The position numbers and the translations under genes were made by a program. The notes under the pieces are model-generated. The model was not told where the DNA came from. It made no database searches and saw only the letters and a list, made by a program, of their open reading frames with translations. A DNA stretch of 20,197 bases, from positions 1 to 20,197 of the IMG/VR virus record IMGVR_UViG_3300017748_000204; one strand, given 5' to 3'. This DNA comes from a virus. This document shows, in pieces, positions 8,232 to 14,507 of this stretch. Every line of letters starts with the position of its first letter. Position 1 is the first letter of the stretch.

Positions 8232-8885
8232 TCACATTAGCCATTTAGCCCAAGCCGCACCTTTCTGTATTGCTGAACCTAATCCTAAGCCGCTTTGTGG
8301 GGGTTCATAACTCATTTGTCCTTGAGCATCTATCCAATATGGCCTACCATATCCATCTGTTCCCGAAGGAGGAATAGGATAACCAGTTCCATTATTCATA
8401 GCCCCTTGCATTTGTTGGTATTGTTGAGTATTGCCTGTTAATCCCGCTACTGCCATACCTGCGCTTGGTTGTTGCATATTTCCTCCACCGCTAAATCCTT
8501 GAGATTCTAAATATTGTTGTTTAGCCATTTTTCTTTGATTAACTACTTCGGAATTAATTGCTGAATTTAGCAACTTTTGAATATCCAAATCAATATTCTC
8601 TTGAGTAATCTTTTCAAATTCTCTCATAGCATCAGCATTAATTGTTATAGAAGAACCATTAGATGTAAATGCTAATTTACTAAGCATTTGAGAAACAACT
8701 CGTTGAACTACATCTTCCATTAGTTTTTCAAGAGAAGTTAAAAACATTTCACCGTGATACTGAAAAAATTCTTCAACATGATTATCTTGTAAAGAAAGTA
8801 AATTATTTACATTCTTGAATTGTTGGTCGCCCTGTGCTTGAACTGCGTTCATTACTGTTCCATTACTTGTTCCTAATATTCCCAT
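8232..8885 (-). CDS. Unknown protein with Q/G/P-rich C-terminal half, 217 aa
   Basis: The start ATG at 8885 has a strong AAGGAGGA SD coded within the last residues of the gene before. Residues ~20-125 are predicted helical, with a hydrophobic patch (EKLMEDVVQRVVSQMLSKL). From ~128 onward the chain becomes low complexity, rich in Gln, Gly, Met, Asn and Pro, and includes YPIPPSGTDGYGRPYW. It ends in a short amphipathic helix (GSAIQKGAAWAKWLM). No known family is recognised. A virion or assembly role is inferred only from the operon. The flexible tail suggests an interaction or linker function. Confidence 0.7.
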   Translation of the reverse strand: MGILGTSNGTVMNAVQAQGDQQFKNVNNLLSLQDNHVEEFFQYHGEMFLTSLEKLMEDVVQRVVSQMLSKLAFTSNGSSITINADAMREFEKITQENIDLDIQKLLNSAINSEVVNQRKMAKQQYLESQGFSGGGNMQQPSAGMAVAGLTGNTQQYQQMQGAMNNGTGYPIPPSGTDGYGRPYWIDAQGQMSYEPPQSGLGLGSAIQKGAAWAKWLM

Positions 8886-8887
8886 AA

Positions 8888-9550
8888 TTAGTCCTCCTTA
8901 TTTTCTATTGGTTCTTCGTTGGTTGCCTTAATGTTGTGCTTTAGCATTAGATGATTCATTCTGTCTGTCATTATATTTATTTCTGTAATTAATCGTATTA
9001 CTTCATCAGTAGCCGTCTTGTTATCTGCTAAAGCAGGAGGGGTTATAAACCAACCTGCGTTAGTTAATGACAAAACATCTTCTCTTGTTAAACTTTTGAT
9101 TGGGCCACTTTTTAGTATCTTTGGCATTTTAGGTTTAAACGCTTTAAAATCTAATCCATGTTTATCTGCAAGTATTTGTTGTTGTAGCATTTCTAACTGC
9201 ATATAATGTGATGCGTGTTTAGGACAATATGTTCCTCTTAGTGGCCTTCCTTTAATTACTCCATCTAAAGGAATAGGTGGCCTCATATAATCTCCTTGTT
9301 CCCAAATATGATGATACCCGCAAACTACGCACCTATCTTTTAAATTAAATTTTTTACCATATTTAATTCCTATAAATTTTTTAGGTTCTGCCTTTAAAAC
9401 ACTAATAAGTTCTTTTTGTTGTTTCTTTGGTTTAAAAGTTATAAACTTATATTCTTGAACAACCCCACTTGCCCTTGCTTGTTGTAAGGGGTTTAGTGTT
9501 GGGTTAAACTGTTGCGGTGCATTTTGTCCTATCAATTGGTTGTTATACAT
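8888..9550 (-). CDS. Zinc-finger-like protein, 220 aa
   Basis: The ATG at 9550 has TTGAGGTAT upstream, overlapping the GTPase stop. The first ~30 residues are Asn/Gln-rich. A CVVCGYHH motif (Cys74, Cys77, His80/81) is followed by CPKH (Cys109, His112), which together could hold one zinc ion in a CCCH or CCHH site. The C-terminal half is helical and charged and carries a PPAL segment near 172-175. The gene directly follows the GTPase and precedes the Q/G-rich protein. Zinc binding is inferred from residue spacing. Such fingers often bind nucleic acid or proteins, and I cannot choose between these. Confidence 0.7.
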   Translation of the reverse strand: MYNNQLIGQNAPQQFNPTLNPLQQARASGVVQEYKFITFKPKKQQKELISVLKAEPKKFIGIKYGKKFNLKDRCVVCGYHHIWEQGDYMRPPIPLDGVIKGRPLRGTYCPKHASHYMQLEMLQQQILADKHGLDFKAFKPKMPKILKSGPIKSLTREDVLSLTNAGWFITPPALADNKTATDEVIRLITEINIMTDRMNHLMLKHNIKATNEEPIENKED

Positions 9551-9560
9551 TTTCTATACC

Positions 9561-10229
9561 TCAATAATCTTTTATCATCGTCATTACGCCTCTATATACC
9601 ATTTCGGGGTCGGATTTTGCTGATACTATATATTTGAAACAAGGTATTCCCTTGTCGTTCAACTGTCTCATTCCATACTTAAAAGGTTCAAATATTTTAT
9701 GTTTGTCTATGGTTTGGCCTTCTTCTAATGGATATTTTTCTCCCCACATGTCATATTTATTAGCCCATATCCCGATAGCAATTGGATAATCCGATTCTCT
9801 TTTTCTTCTACCTGTTGGCCACAAATCCGATACAATAGTATCAACTAAAAATTTCCATGCTACTTGATGGTCTAAGTTTGCTTCGCTATCTAAGTGCCTA
9901 TGGTCTATCATAAAAATGATATATTTAACCCTGCGCTTTTGCATATCTTTTACCCATTCTTTCCAATAAATCGCTTCACCGCCTATGTCAGCACTTTTTA
10001 TTGTATGTGAATCACCATCAATCTTTACATTTTTTCTTGATGCTCTATTTAGTCCTACTGTTCTTTCATTAATTTGAGGAACTTCCCCTCTTGTTCTAAG
10101 TTGGTGACTTAATGTTGTTTTACCAACCATTGTAGAACCATACACTCCAAAATTAATAGCGTGAACTTTCTTCCAAAAACCAATAACTGCTTCGCCAACT
10201 AATATAGCAAAGCCTGTCATTAATGACAT
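9561..10229 (-). CDS. Arf/Ras-like small GTPase with N-terminal hydrophobic helix
   Basis: All five G motifs of the small GTPase superfamily are present. They are the P-loop GSTMVGKTT (31-39, Lys37), a candidate switch I Thr57, DIGGE (81-85), NKYD (157-160) and SAK (203-205). DxGG at switch II, rather than DTAG, is the Arf-like form; the residue after GG is Glu instead of the catalytic Gln, so hydrolysis may be slow or need a partner. The first ~19 residues (TGFAILVGEAVIGFW) form a hydrophobic or amphipathic helix, as in Arf proteins or the SRP receptor beta subunit, and suggest membrane attachment. The start is the ATG at 10229, just after the stop of a one-helix membrane protein; Met4 is an alternative. 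It is set in a run of virion genes, not a replication block. GTP binding is well supported; the role is unknown. Confidence 0.88.
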   Translation of the reverse strand: MSLMTGFAILVGEAVIGFWKKVHAINFGVYGSTMVGKTTLSHQLRTRGEVPQINERTVGLNRASRKNVKIDGDSHTIKSADIGGEAIYWKEWVKDMQKRRVKYIIFMIDHRHLDSEANLDHQVAWKFLVDTIVSDLWPTGRRKRESDYPIAIGIWANKYDMWGEKYPLEEGQTIDKHKIFEPFKYGMRQLNDKGIPCFKYIVSAKSDPEMVYRGVMTMIKDY

Positions 10230-10230
10230 A

Positions 10231-10449
10231 TTAATGACCCCATAAACCCGATACTTTTTCTATAATCCAACCCATTACATTAATATCAAATACGCCCAGT
10301 ATATTACCAATAAGAAAAGCGGATAAAGCACCGCAACTTCCCCAAAACCACGCTCTCATTTTCAAAAAGAAAACATCGGCAGAATGCGCTCTTGATTGGT
10401 TATAAGCATAATCGGAGTCCGAAAACCCCATTAAATCTCCAAAGACCAT
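10231..10449 (-). CDS. Small membrane protein, one predicted helix, 72 aa
   Basis: The ATG at 10449 has a good SD (GGCGGTGA). After a polar N-terminus of about 30 residues with SDSDYAYNQSRAHS comes a hydrophobic segment (FWGSCGALSAFLIGNILGVF, about 35-54), then a shorter amphipathic end (MGWIIEKVSGLWGH). It is predicted to cross a membrane once. Its stop is 1 nt from the GTPase start, so the two are probably translationally coupled. No family is recognised. A partner or anchor for the GTPase is a reasonable guess. Confidence 0.7.
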   Translation of the reverse strand: MVFGDLMGFSDSDYAYNQSRAHSADVFFLKMRAWFWGSCGALSAFLIGNILGVFDINVMGWIIEKVSGLWGH

Positions 10450-10460
10450 TCTTTCACCGC

Positions 10461-10844
10461 CTATTGTAATGCGGCTAAGAACTCATTTCCGACAGTATTC
10501 TCTTCTTCTTCTTGAATACCTTGATAAAGATTAGTATTGTATTGTCTTGCGCTCTCACGCATCTTGTTTCTTTGTTGCTCGTCTCTTGCTTTTCTTTCCC
10601 AAAAGGCCGCTATCTTTCTATCAAGAAGCCACATTTCTATCTTGTCATTCAAGACTAAATCAAAGACCGCCTTCATAACCATGATTGCACCTATTGTTCC
10701 TAATCCAAATAAAACCGAATGTGCTAATGCTCCATAAGGAAATCCTGTTCCGAATTGAGCATACGCCCAAACATTTGTTCCACTTAATGCTCCAACAAAA
10801 AGTATAGTCATAACTAAACGGGTATCTTGGCTTAACGCTGGCAT
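10461..10844 (-). CDS. Membrane protein with two predicted helices, 127 aa
   Basis: I place the start at the ATG at 10844, with a GAGGT SD, because a longer reading from 10913 would overlap the end of the gene before and lacks a clear SD. Residues ~9-28 (LVMTILFVGALSGTNVWAYA) and ~37-62 (ALAHSVLFGLGTIGAIMVMK) are hydrophobic and probably form a hairpin in a membrane. The rest is a charged helical tail (ERKARDEQQRNKMRES) and an acidic end. Two helices with a short linker recall holin-like proteins, but the place in the middle of the head genes and the long charged tail make lysis only one option. The gene is followed by a second small membrane protein and the GTPase. Confidence 0.7.
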   Translation of the reverse strand: MPALSQDTRLVMTILFVGALSGTNVWAYAQFGTGFPYGALAHSVLFGLGTIGAIMVMKAVFDLVLNDKIEMWLLDRKIAAFWERKARDEQQRNKMRESARQYNTNLYQGIQEEEENTVGNEFLAALQ

Positions 10845-10854
10845 AATAAAAACC

Positions 10855-11133
10855 TCAAGCAAATTCGATAGAAACTGCAACTGAACCTGCATCTTCTTCA
10901 AAGAATAATCCATTTGAACAGATTACTCCATGCATATCAAATTCAACTGTTTGATTAGCGGATAAAACAATTCTTGCTAATTCTTTACCACTTGCCGCAG
11001 TTGCATTATCCCACACTTTTACAATTGCGGCTGAACCTGCAACTTCACAAGCATGAATAGAAACCAATTTACACTTTCCGGAAAAAACTACTGCGCTTCC
11101 GGTCAATACTCCACTACTTCTACAACTCGCCAT
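10855..11133 (-). CDS. Small beta-rich protein, candidate capsid decoration or fibre-like, 92 aa
   Basis: The ATG at 11133 is preceded by AAGGAGATAGAG, a good SD. The chain alternates short strands and turns (AAIVKVWDNATAASGKELAR, then NQTVEFDMHGVICSNGLFFE), a pattern I have seen in small beta-sandwich proteins of virus heads and tails. It has four cysteines, unusual for a protein of this size here. It comes after the major capsid gene and two other small genes, so decoration of the capsid is a fair inference. No membrane segment or signal peptide is present. Confidence 0.65.
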   Translation of the reverse strand: MASCRSSGVLTGSAVVFSGKCKLVSIHACEVAGSAAIVKVWDNATAASGKELARIVLSANQTVEFDMHGVICSNGLFFEEDAGSVAVSIEFA

Positions 11134-11191
11134 ATCTCTATCTCCTTCAAACCATGAACAGGGGCTTTCCCTATTAATGCTATGGGTCTAA

Positions 11192-11512
11192 TTATTCTTT
11201 TAAAGCAGACTTTTTAGGTTTAGCAGGGGCTTTCTTTGCTTTTGTTTTAGCAGGTAATAATTCCTTACATAACTCATCATGCGTAGTTATTGCTTTACCA
11301 AAAGCCCTACTTAGCCTTGTAAGCATTTTAGGTTCAATTTGTTTCAAATCTTTCCTATCGCTTTCAGTAAAAGTAATATCTAAGTTAGAATCACCATATA
11401 CTCTAAGAGCATCAATAGCATCTACTTCAATAGAAGCGTCTCTATTTAGTATTTCACCAAACATTAACAAAGTTTTAGACCTTGAGCCTTTGGTTAATTT
11501 AATTGTTGCCAA
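11192..11512 (-). CDS. Small protein with histone-like Lys/Ala/Pro tail, 106 aa
   Basis: The start is a TTG at 11512, supported by AAGGTGAT at good spacing; no ATG fits. The first ~80 residues are mixed alpha/beta. The last ~20 are KAKKAPAKPKKSALKE-like, similar in composition to histone H1 tails and to basic tails of DNA-contacting virion proteins. It lies between two small candidate head proteins. A role inside the capsid or in DNA contact is possible but is inference from composition only. Confidence 0.65.
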   Translation of the reverse strand: MATIKLTKGSRSKTLLMFGEILNRDASIEVDAIDALRVYGDSNLDITFTESDRKDLKQIEPKMLTRLSRAFGKAITTHDELCKELLPAKTKAKKAPAKPKKSALKE

Positions 11513-11522
11513 TTAAATCACC

Positions 11523-11909
11523 TTAAAGATTACCAAAGACTCTCAACCTAAACTGCATACCGCTATGTGTTCCACCATCACCAACTTCCGCAGGTGTGGC
11601 TTGTAAAGCATCAACAATTAGCATTGTAATGGATTTAGCACTTGTATAGTTTCCTTGAGTTGCGAAATTATTAGCATCGCTACCATCAATAACAAAGGTT
11701 GGGTAAAACTTTACATTACTTGTTCCTGTATGCATTACCGCAGTAATAGATGCTAAACCAAAATGTTTCGCTTCAAGAACTACGCCTGATGCATCGTATG
11801 TAGAAACATCTACAACCGCATCAATCATATATTCATCACCGTTGGCTCTTGGTTTTTTAAAACCTTTATGGTCTGCTAATAAATTAACAGCAAAAACTTC
11901 TTCTGTCAT
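11523..11909 (-). CDS. Small head-associated protein candidate, 128 aa
   Basis: The ATG at 11909 has GAGGCGAT upstream. The sequence is rich in beta-prone segments (FGLASITAVMHTG, then KSITMLIVDALQAT) and ends in QFRLRVFGNL. It directly follows the major capsid gene, the usual place of a head decoration or capsid cement protein. I see no motif that proves this. It lacks cysteine and membrane segments. Confidence 0.65.
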   Translation of the reverse strand: MTEEVFAVNLLADHKGFKKPRANGDEYMIDAVVDVSTYDASGVVLEAKHFGLASITAVMHTGTSNVKFYPTFVIDGSDANNFATQGNYTSAKSITMLIVDALQATPAEVGDGGTHSGMQFRLRVFGNL

Positions 11910-11919
11910 TTAAATCGCC

Positions 11920-13272
11920 TCACAGAAGGTTTGTTATTTTGCCTTGACCCTTGAAGTATGAACAACCCATTTCTCCCATTGTTCGGTAAAGAGCCTTGTT
12001 TCCAAGAGAACCGACACCGAATGGGTTTCCGTTTGAAATACCATCTTCAAAGTATTGAGTTGGTTTCATAACAGATAGCCACAAATGGTCTGTATCAAGG
12101 AAAAGCATATCACTAATCAAAGAAGAGTTTGTTCCTGTTGAAGTCATAGCAGCAACCGGAATCATTGGTATATCATAGTAAGTTGAAACTCTAAATCCGA
12201 CTTCTTGACCCTTTACGCCTCTTACTCCATTAACAGTTGGAACAATTTCCTTTCTATCCATGAATCTTTCTTGGGCTTGTAGCAAGTCCGAGATAGTTTG
12301 TAGAGTATCATATCCTGTTAGAATAACCTTTGGAGAACCACCAGCAACTCTTAGTCTTCTAATCATATCGTTTAGAACAGTTAGAGTTAATTGTCGTGCT
12401 TCTGCTGAAAGGTAGCCATCACCGAAAGAAACTTCGGAATCAAGATATTCATTTCCTGATGCACTTCGTAGTTTTCCATAAAGTGTATCAATTGCTTGGT
12501 CTGTTGCAGCACCTACAAGGTTTCCACCGGAGTCATCTGCTAATTCGGCAATTTCATCCGAGTTAGAAATAATCTTCAATAGAGAAGTATATCCTCTATC
12601 AATGGCATTTGCAGTAGTATATGCAGTTGTAGGAGAATAAGCCTCTAATGGCATAACAAGCATTTGATTTTGAACTTCAGCGTGATGCTTGCCCATATCT
12701 TCTCTTAGTTGCGCTCTAATATCGCCAATTCCATCATCAATAGAAGCCATTTCCATAGCCAATTCACTGAAAGAGAATTGATGTGCAACAATCTTAGGGC
12801 TTGTAAATAGTGTATCATATTCCGGTGCAATTGAAATCAAACCATCTGTATTTGAATCAAGACTTGCATTTTCCGGAACACCACCAAGACGGTCTGCTCT
12901 AAGTTGGTCATCACCATATAATGCGTCACTTAATCCAGTGTTGGATGCTTTGGTAATATCTAATTTGTTTCCTGCTCCGCCAGCCGGTCTTTTCTTTAAA
13001 ATTCTCCAACCACTTGATGAATAAGGTCTTTTTGAAATAACCGATAGTGCATTACATTCTCGGTTTAGCATAGACCATACTTTTTGGCCGTAAATCTTGT
13101 TGTAAAGATTTCCGTTAATGCCCGATGGTGTGCCTAATGCTCCATCGTGTGCAGTATGAATACCTGCTACTGTTCCTGCGGCCTTAAGCAATTGATTGCT
13201 AATATGGCCTGTTGCGCCTGTTCCATAGGTTTGTGCTTCTAAATCTGCTATTGTGTTAATATATCCTGACAT
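11920..13272 (-). CDS. Major capsid protein, HK97 fold
   Basis: This is a 450-aa protein. The ATG at 13272 has a strong GGAGGTTAT SD coded by the last residues of the protease gene. It follows protease-scaffold directly, the standard capsid block order. Features consistent with an HK97-type shell protein are an extended N-terminal arm, a helix with FSFSELAMEMASIDDGIGDI, a long spine-type helix (SAEARQLTLTVLNDMIRRLR) followed by PKVILTGYDTLQTISDLLQ, and a C-terminal DTDHLWLSVMKPTQYFED segment. The size suits a mature or cleavable shell protein; a scaffold domain is separate, in the preceding gene. Identity is based on gene order, size and fold pattern, and is confident. Confidence 0.85.
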   Translation of the reverse strand: MSGYINTIADLEAQTYGTGATGHISNQLLKAAGTVAGIHTAHDGALGTPSGINGNLYNKIYGQKVWSMLNRECNALSVISKRPYSSSGWRILKKRPAGGAGNKLDITKASNTGLSDALYGDDQLRADRLGGVPENASLDSNTDGLISIAPEYDTLFTSPKIVAHQFSFSELAMEMASIDDGIGDIRAQLREDMGKHHAEVQNQMLVMPLEAYSPTTAYTTANAIDRGYTSLLKIISNSDEIAELADDSGGNLVGAATDQAIDTLYGKLRSASGNEYLDSEVSFGDGYLSAEARQLTLTVLNDMIRRLRVAGGSPKVILTGYDTLQTISDLLQAQERFMDRKEIVPTVNGVRGVKGQEVGFRVSTYYDIPMIPVAAMTSTGTNSSLISDMLFLDTDHLWLSVMKPTQYFEDGISNGNPFGVGSLGNKALYRTMGEMGCSYFKGQGKITNLL

Positions 13273-13273
13273 C

Positions 13274-13921
13274 TTAATAACCTCCTACCATTTTATGAAT
13301 ATCCGACCAATCCATTTCGGCCAATTCATCCATACTTGGGAGTTCAACTGTTGCCTCTTCTTGTGCTTTTAGGATTGTTTCCTTTTCAGCAGTTAGAGAC
13401 TTTCTTAGTGCGGTAAATTCATCCTTTAGAGATGCAATTTCACTTGCCGCATCATATTGAGATTTTGCCAAAACAGATTCTTTTGCAGAAACTTCGTGGT
13501 TAAATCTTGTTTCAAATGACTTTTGAAGGTTATCGTAAGCCAACTTTTCAAGTTGTTCTTGACGGAAAGCCTCGTATGCCTTTTCAATGTTAGAAACTGA
13601 CAAATCAAGAGTTTCTAATTCGCTGTTGTCAAATGCTTTAACAACGGGCAAATCAGATGCTTTAGGCTTTCCATTGTCAATAACTATACGGTCTGCTGGT
13701 TCGCCAATTTCTACACCTGCTCCGTCAAGAGTAGATAGAAGGGCTTTATTTTCTGCATCATCATCTTCTTCATCTTCTTTCATGTAATCGCCTTTTTCCG
13801 TCATTGGGTCTTCGGGCTTTTGCATGTCCATTTTATCTTCTTCTTCTTCTTCCTTGCGTAGAGTATTGACTTCTGCCATTAGCGCATCTAACTCTTCAAG
13901 TGCTTTTTCTATTTTGCTCAT
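13274..13921 (-). CDS. Nested scaffold protein from internal start
   Basis: Within the protease gene, in the same frame, the ATG at 13921 is preceded by GGAAGTGA with a 5-nt spacer, as good an SD as that of many separate genes here. It falls exactly between the protease domain and the acidic coiled-coil part. The product would be a 215-aa scaffold starting MSKIEKALEELDALMAEV. Lambda C/Nu3 use the same layout. The SD, frame and domain border are seen; actual use of the start is inferred. Confidence 0.6.
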   Translation of the reverse strand: MSKIEKALEELDALMAEVNTLRKEEEEEDKMDMQKPEDPMTEKGDYMKEDEEDDDAENKALLSTLDGAGVEIGEPADRIVIDNGKPKASDLPVVKAFDNSELETLDLSVSNIEKAYEAFRQEQLEKLAYDNLQKSFETRFNHEVSAKESVLAKSQYDAASEIASLKDEFTALRKSLTAEKETILKAQEEATVELPSMDELAEMDWSDIHKMVGGY

Positions 13922-14464
13922 ATTTTTCACTTCCTTTTTTGTGTTTTTTTCTTGTTTTAAAATATCAAATCTTGCTTCGGGGTTAATTCCTTTTTCACAT
14001 ATTGTAACTTCATGTAATTCAAGTTTGCTAATTTCGTTATAATCGCCTAATTCTTGGTGGTTTTTCTTAACTTTCTCTAATGCTTGTCCACCTATACTAA
14101 ATGACCTTAACGAACCTTTTCTTATTCCTCTATTGATTTCTTTTGCTTTTTCAATATCATCTCTTAACTTAATTACTACAAAGAATCCTACATCATCTAC
14201 TTCGGTTTTCCATAGTCTCCCTGTTTTGTCTCTATATGATTTTACTACTTCTCCAACTTGAACATTAGAATGATTTGTCATTACATTTCTAAACTTTGGG
14301 TTCTCCATATATTTTTTAACTGCTTCGTTAAGTGCTTTGAGTGTGATTAAGTCATTTTGTTTATCAACGATTTCGATGCTTGCATATCCTCCAATCATTA
14401 AATCGTCTTGTGCTTTAAGAATCCTGAAATCGTTTCTGCTTCTATTCATTACAGATGATACCAT
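13274..14464 (-). CDS. Prohead protease fused to scaffold domain
   Basis: The N-terminal ~170 residues match HK97-type (U35) prohead proteases. Numbering from the ATG at 14464, the catalytic His is probably His65 (MTNHSN) and the Ser is in RSFSIGG (Ser123 most likely). It continues with LHEVTICEKGINPEARF, a typical family segment. After ~180 the chain becomes an acidic coiled-coil scaffold of about 215 residues that ends in MDWSDIHKMVGGY. The enzyme matures the procapsid by cutting scaffold and shell proteins. The start is uncertain: TTG at 14473, ATG at 14464 or ATG at 14449. I favour 14464, with AAAGGG 9 nt upstream or near-leaderless use from a TATA-like box. The scaffold part probably has its own start at 13921. 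Confidence 0.85.
   Translation of the reverse strand: MVSSVMNRSRNDFRILKAQDDLMIGGYASIEIVDKQNDLITLKALNEAVKKYMENPKFRNVMTNHSNVQVGEVVKSYRDKTGRLWKTEVDDVGFFVVIKLRDDIEKAKEINRGIRKGSLRSFSIGGQALEKVKKNHQELGDYNEISKLELHEVTICEKGINPEARFDILKQEKNTKKEVKNMSKIEKALEELDALMAEVNTLRKEEEEEDKMDMQKPEDPMTEKGDYMKEDEEDDDAENKALLSTLDGAGVEIGEPADRIVIDNGKPKASDLPVVKAFDNSELETLDLSVSNIEKAYEAFRQEQLEKLAYDNLQKSFETRFNHEVSAKESVLAKSQYDAASEIASLKDEFTALRKSLTAEKETILKAQEEATVELPSMDELAEMDWSDIHKMVGGY
13286..13315 (-). repeat. DWSxIHKMV C-terminal motif, copy 1 (protease-scaffold)
   Basis: This stretch codes for MDWSDIHKMV, three residues before the C-terminus of the protease-scaffold. It differs from the copy at 18067-18096 at 3 of 30 bases and one residue. 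The same codons are kept, including TCG for Ser. Confidence 0.8.
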
Positions 14465-14492
14465 TCCTCTCAACCCTTTCTTATACTATCCA

Positions 14493-14501
14493 CTATATAA
14501 A
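14493..14501 (-). promoter_or_regulatory. Candidate TATA box upstream of the capsid genes
   Basis: The 34-43 nt gap between ligase and protease is one of the few gaps in the operon. It holds TTTATATAG on the minus strand. In archaea transcription starts about 25-27 nt after the box centre, here near 14471, just before the candidate ATG at 14464. No clear purine-rich BRE is visible, and such boxes arise by chance in AT-rich DNA, so this is tentative. Confidence 0.35.
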
Positions 14502-14507
14502 GAACAA

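Noticed and set aside
10461-10844. Two-helix membrane protein as a holin
   Set aside because: Topology allows it, but there is no endolysin gene nearby, the charged tail is long, and it is set in the head block; kept as an unnamed membrane protein.
11134-11191. GGGAAAGCCCC in the 58-nt gap as a terminator hairpin
   Set aside because: The stem is only three or four pairs, no U-run follows, and the next gene has a normal SD; I see nothing else supported in this gap.
13426-13608. Second minus-strand frame inside the scaffold region
   Set aside because: The protease-scaffold frame is clearly coding here; this one has no SD and basic, atypical composition.
13824-14042. Ser-rich plus-strand frame opposite the protease-scaffold
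   Set aside because: The serine run is simply the complement of the Glu-rich scaffold codons.
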